DNA of 64,000 nt from Adineta steineri (Eukaryota; Rotifera; Eurotatoria; Adinetida; Adinetidae). Under the pieces are notes generated by a model that had not been told where the DNA came from, did no database searches, and saw only the letters and a list, made by a program, of their open reading frames with translations. The stretch spans positions 699,632 through 763,631 of the forward strand of contig CAJNOI010000029.1 of the NCBI GenBank assembly GCA_905250115.1. The letters are read 5' to 3'. This document shows, piece after piece, positions 60,870 to 64,000 of the stretch (position 1 is its first letter; every line of letters begins with the position of its first letter). The position numbers were made by a program, and so were the translations under genes.

Positions 60870-62389
60870 GTTTATCCTAAGTGTAATAAGTGAGATTTGA
60901 TGTTTTATGAAAAATTGCTGAGTGAGTCGGTTCTTAAGTTAATAATAAATCTTTACTACATATTTGACGTAACAAGACCTATTCGATAAAGAACTTGTGA
61001 ATGCAAACATGGCGTTATTTGCTTGTTGTGGCGTGAGCTAGGACACATATGCAGTTGTACGACTCTAAAAAGTTTAGGAGCTGTCTGGGATGATATCATT
61101 TTAAATGAACAGCTTTCTGTCAAATAATGATGTTTCGAGGTGATCCCAAACATATCCCAGTTTGGTTGTGTTATTAAACTTGCTGAATACACTTTGGAAA
61201 GAGGATCAATTTTTTTCATAACATCAATTTTCCTGATGATTCGGGAATATTAAGGTTACTTTGCTCAGATTATTTTGTAAAGTGTAAGAATTCTCGAATA
61301 TGCAGCATCACAACTCCTTAATCTCTTTGAATTAGGTCAGTATTTTAACAAATGAGATATACAGCTGTGACTGATCGTTTATTCCTCAAATTAAAAATGA
61401 ACCATGTTCGATTAAGATTTTATGATGAGTAGAACCTGCCCATGTTCCCTTTATTGACATGTATTCAAAATCAAGATTATTTTTAATGATAATCATAGAA
61501 AATTTTCTTTCAGAAAAGGGTCAGCGAATCCATCGGATGAGCGTTACTTGTGAGTAGTTCTTTATGATGAAAAAAATCAATTCAATTATGAGTTACATTT
61601 TTAGTATTCTCAATGTAATTTATTTTGATCAAAGGTTTTGAATTATGGTCGACAGAATATTTTCTATTTCAATTCACTGAGTCTCCTAACTATTCTGTAA
61701 AAAGCATCTGCCAAGTAAGTTTAGAAGGTTTCTCCTGTTCCGTGAATAAATCTACTCACGTGGATTTATCGCTTTATATTACTACTTATTCATTGTGAAG
61801 TATACTGCTTCATTAAGAAGTTTTATCTTCTCCTTCTCCTTTTCTGTTTGTTGAGCAGTCCCCTGAAATTTTTTTGTATTTCTACACGTTTCTTGTCTAT
61901 CATCGTGATGTAATATCTTCATAGCATCTATTATGAAGTTAATCTGTATTTTTTAACGGTTTTTGTCTTCATTTATAATGCAATATCTTCATAATACTTA
62001 TTATAAAAATATACGACCATTTTTAAACTAGCTTGATAAAGAAGAAAAAATTCGAAAGGCCTTCCCGTTACAATATTCATTATCTATGGCATATTTCTTT
62101 TTTCTTTTTCCTCTTCTGTTTAATACAAAATAAAATTTAAAAGAATTACTCTACTCTTTATTGAATAATAACTTTATGTATATCTATTTATTGAAATTAT
62201 TTTTGTTGACTTGCAAAAGTGAAGAAAACGTCGCTTTTTGTGCTTGTAGAGTTTTCACAATTCTTCGTCTTCATGAATTGTGAGTTTTCTAGGTGGTTAA
62301 ATTTTTAGGAGTATTATGGATGCCCTCTGTTCTGTGAATTTCGAATGCAGAGTTTATGTATTCTGCGTTTGTTATTTCTTATAATTGTA
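60870..62389. other. Gene-free repeat-poor spacer
   Basis: AT-rich. A weak internal repeat at about 61897-62008 (ATGTAATATCTTCATA... and ATGCAATATCTTCATA...) is spaced by about 80 bp. Open frames such as 60956-61219 on the minus strand show no domain features. Confidence 0.5.
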
Positions 62390-63130
62390 ATATGGAGGAA
62401 TAGTTCAATAGTTATCTTACAAGCTTAGATCTTATGGATTCAAAAGATTAGTGAACAAAAGAGAACTTATTGCAATGACACATAATATATTCAAAACTCC
62501 AGAGAGTTTTTGTATTAGTTTTGCTAAACAAAATGTACAAAGAAAGTAAAGACGTCATAAACGTTATTGTTAATTTTCCTAACGGCATAGTAACGCTGTT
62601 TTTCTTCCAACATCAGCAGATATTTATTACCATCTTTTTTTTTTTGAATACACAGTTTTCTTTGACGATGTAATTTCCATTATTCTGATTATAATAGACG
62701 AACAACGTTGCACAAAGATTCTTTTCTAACGTTTCTTTATGAAGAATACCAAATTAGCTTGCGATAGTTTTTGTGTTGTGTACACATTTTATATTATAGC
62801 AACGCAGAACGGAAAAAAAGAAAGAACAGACACCATGTTATTGGACGGGATATATTTCATTTGAAGATAAATTGATTTATTTCGTAAAGCGTTTTTTATG
62901 TTATCATATGGAATTAAATTAAACTTAAAGTACTGACATATTATAAACAAGTAAACTGATTATTATCTACATAAAACAAGATTTTAAGATATATACACGT
63001 TTGTCTTCTACATGCACATTAACTACGAAAAAATATTCTATTTCCAAAAGAAGTTTTTTTAAAATGAAGTTTGCTAGAATCTTACAAAAAATTAAATCAT
63101 GATTAGTTCTTTTATAATACTGATAAAATA
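62390..63130 (+). repeat. Tandem duplication, unit 1
   Basis: First unit of a diverged direct duplication. Anchors: GAGGAATAGTTCAA (62395), GACGTCATAAACGTTATTGT (62551), CCTAACGGCATAGTAA (near 62578), TTGTGTTGTGTACACATTTT (62772) and TAAAACAAGATTTTAAGATA (62972). No coding frame. Confidence 0.88.
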
Positions 63131-63174
63131 AAAAAATATCGGTGATGTATCAAAAGAAAGAGACATAGTCGTAA

Positions 63175-63920
63175 TACAGAGGAATGGTTCAAGAATTTTC
63201 TCACTAGTTCAGATCTTACGAATTCAGAGGCTCATGTACAAAACCGAACATATCATAATGATACACAACATATTCAACAGTCTAAAGAGTATTTGCATTC
63301 ATTTTTCTCAATAAAATGTGTAAAAAGGAAAGACGTCATAAACGTTATTGTTCATTTTCCTAACGGCATAGTAATGGTGTTTTTTTGTAACATCAGTGGA
63401 TATTTGTTACCATCTTTTTTTTGTAACACACAGTTTCATATGACGATATAATTTCCATTATTCTGATTATAACAAACAAACATCATTGCGCAAAATGTGC
63501 TTTTTTTCTAACGCTTCTTTGGAAAAAAAAGTAAAATTATCTTTAGATAGTTTTGTGTTGTGTACACATTTTATATTATTACAGCAATGAACTAAAAAAA
63601 GAACAGTTATCATTCTATTGAACGAGATATATTTTATTCGAGGAAAAATATCTAAATATCTGTGAAGATAAACAATTATTGAAGTTACTTTAGAATGCTG
63701 AAAGGTAGTTTCGCTTAATTGATTTATTTTATAAGAGGTTTCTTATGTTGACATACAGAACTAAATTTAATATAAAGTGGTCTCAGGTTATAAACAAATG
63801 AAATGATTATTGTTTCTGCATAAAACAAGATTTTAAGATATACGTATTTTGTTTTCCGCCTTCAGATAAACTACGTAAAAGAAATTTATTATTCTTGATG
63901 CATGACTTGTTGAAAGTGAA
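63175..63920 (+). repeat. Tandem duplication, unit 2
   Basis: Second unit, offset from unit 1 by about 781-784 bp in its first half and about 848 bp by its end, because it carries an extra segment of about 65 bp around 63640-63715. Same anchors: GAGGAATGGTTCAA (63179), GACGTCATAAACGTTATTGT (63332), CCTAACGGCATAGTAA and TAAAACAAGATTTTAAGATA (63820). Similarity continues close to the right edge. Confidence 0.88.
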
Positions 63921-64000
63921 CCTCTACTGCACAACCCTGACAAAAAAAATAACTCATGACTAGTTTTCCATCGCACTGATGGATTCAAAAAAATATCTAT

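Noticed and set aside
60210-61219. Two minus-strand frames of 77 and 87 residues
   Set aside because: Lie across or beside repeats, no recognisable domain or splice context.

Overview
This 64 kb window is eukaryotic nuclear DNA. It is very AT-rich, genes carry many short GT-AG introns (mostly about 45-90 bp), and the proteins are recognisably animal (Argonaute, nuclear receptor, CK1, extended synaptotagmin, TAF13, DRC3). The mix of conserved metazoan genes with an intronless F-box/leucine-rich protein, a 7TM receptor with an EGF-like ectodomain, an arginine-ADP-ribosyltransferase-like protein and an RNI-type LRR protein fits a bdelloid rotifer (Adineta/Rotaria type). That assignment is inference from gene style, not from a marker gene. 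One 100-N assembly gap lies at 33350-33449.

Layout. Minus strand, 1-29.3 kb: nuclear receptor (5' part, runs off the left edge), a complete slicer-type Argonaute, an unrecognised basic protein, the ciliary dynein regulator DRC3, extended synaptotagmin, ANKMY2 and a low-complexity protein. Then a TLC-domain membrane protein (minus), TAF13 and DNAJC25 (plus, 48 bp apart), and a C2H2 zinc-finger gene (minus) that shares a 445 bp promoter with CK1 delta/epsilon (plus). From 44 kb the plus strand has an EGF-7TM receptor, an acylated ART-like protein with a spliced cysteine-rich tail, a small Cys-rich ORF, an F-box protein, an EI24-like membrane protein with a MYCBP-like small protein 35 bp downstream, and an unrecognised seven-exon gene. 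An RNI-LRR gene (52 kb) and a small membrane protein (59 kb) are on the minus strand. The last 4.4 kb is gene-free and repeat-rich, with a diverged tandem duplication of about 780 bp.

The most striking non-coding content is a set of short non-autonomous DNA transposons in introns and spacers. Three have hAT-like termini with 8-bp target duplications that are exact or nearly so. Others are a weaker hAT-like copy, one with TA ends (mariner-like), and a foldback element of about 480 bp in a DRC3 intron. Two same-strand gene pairs separated by 35-48 bp with a pyrimidine-rich tract and AG just before the second ATG look like trans-spliced operons. CK1 and the ART-like gene each show two possible C-termini that can be read from the sequence. 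A perfect 12-bp inverted repeat sits in the zinc-finger/CK1 shared promoter.
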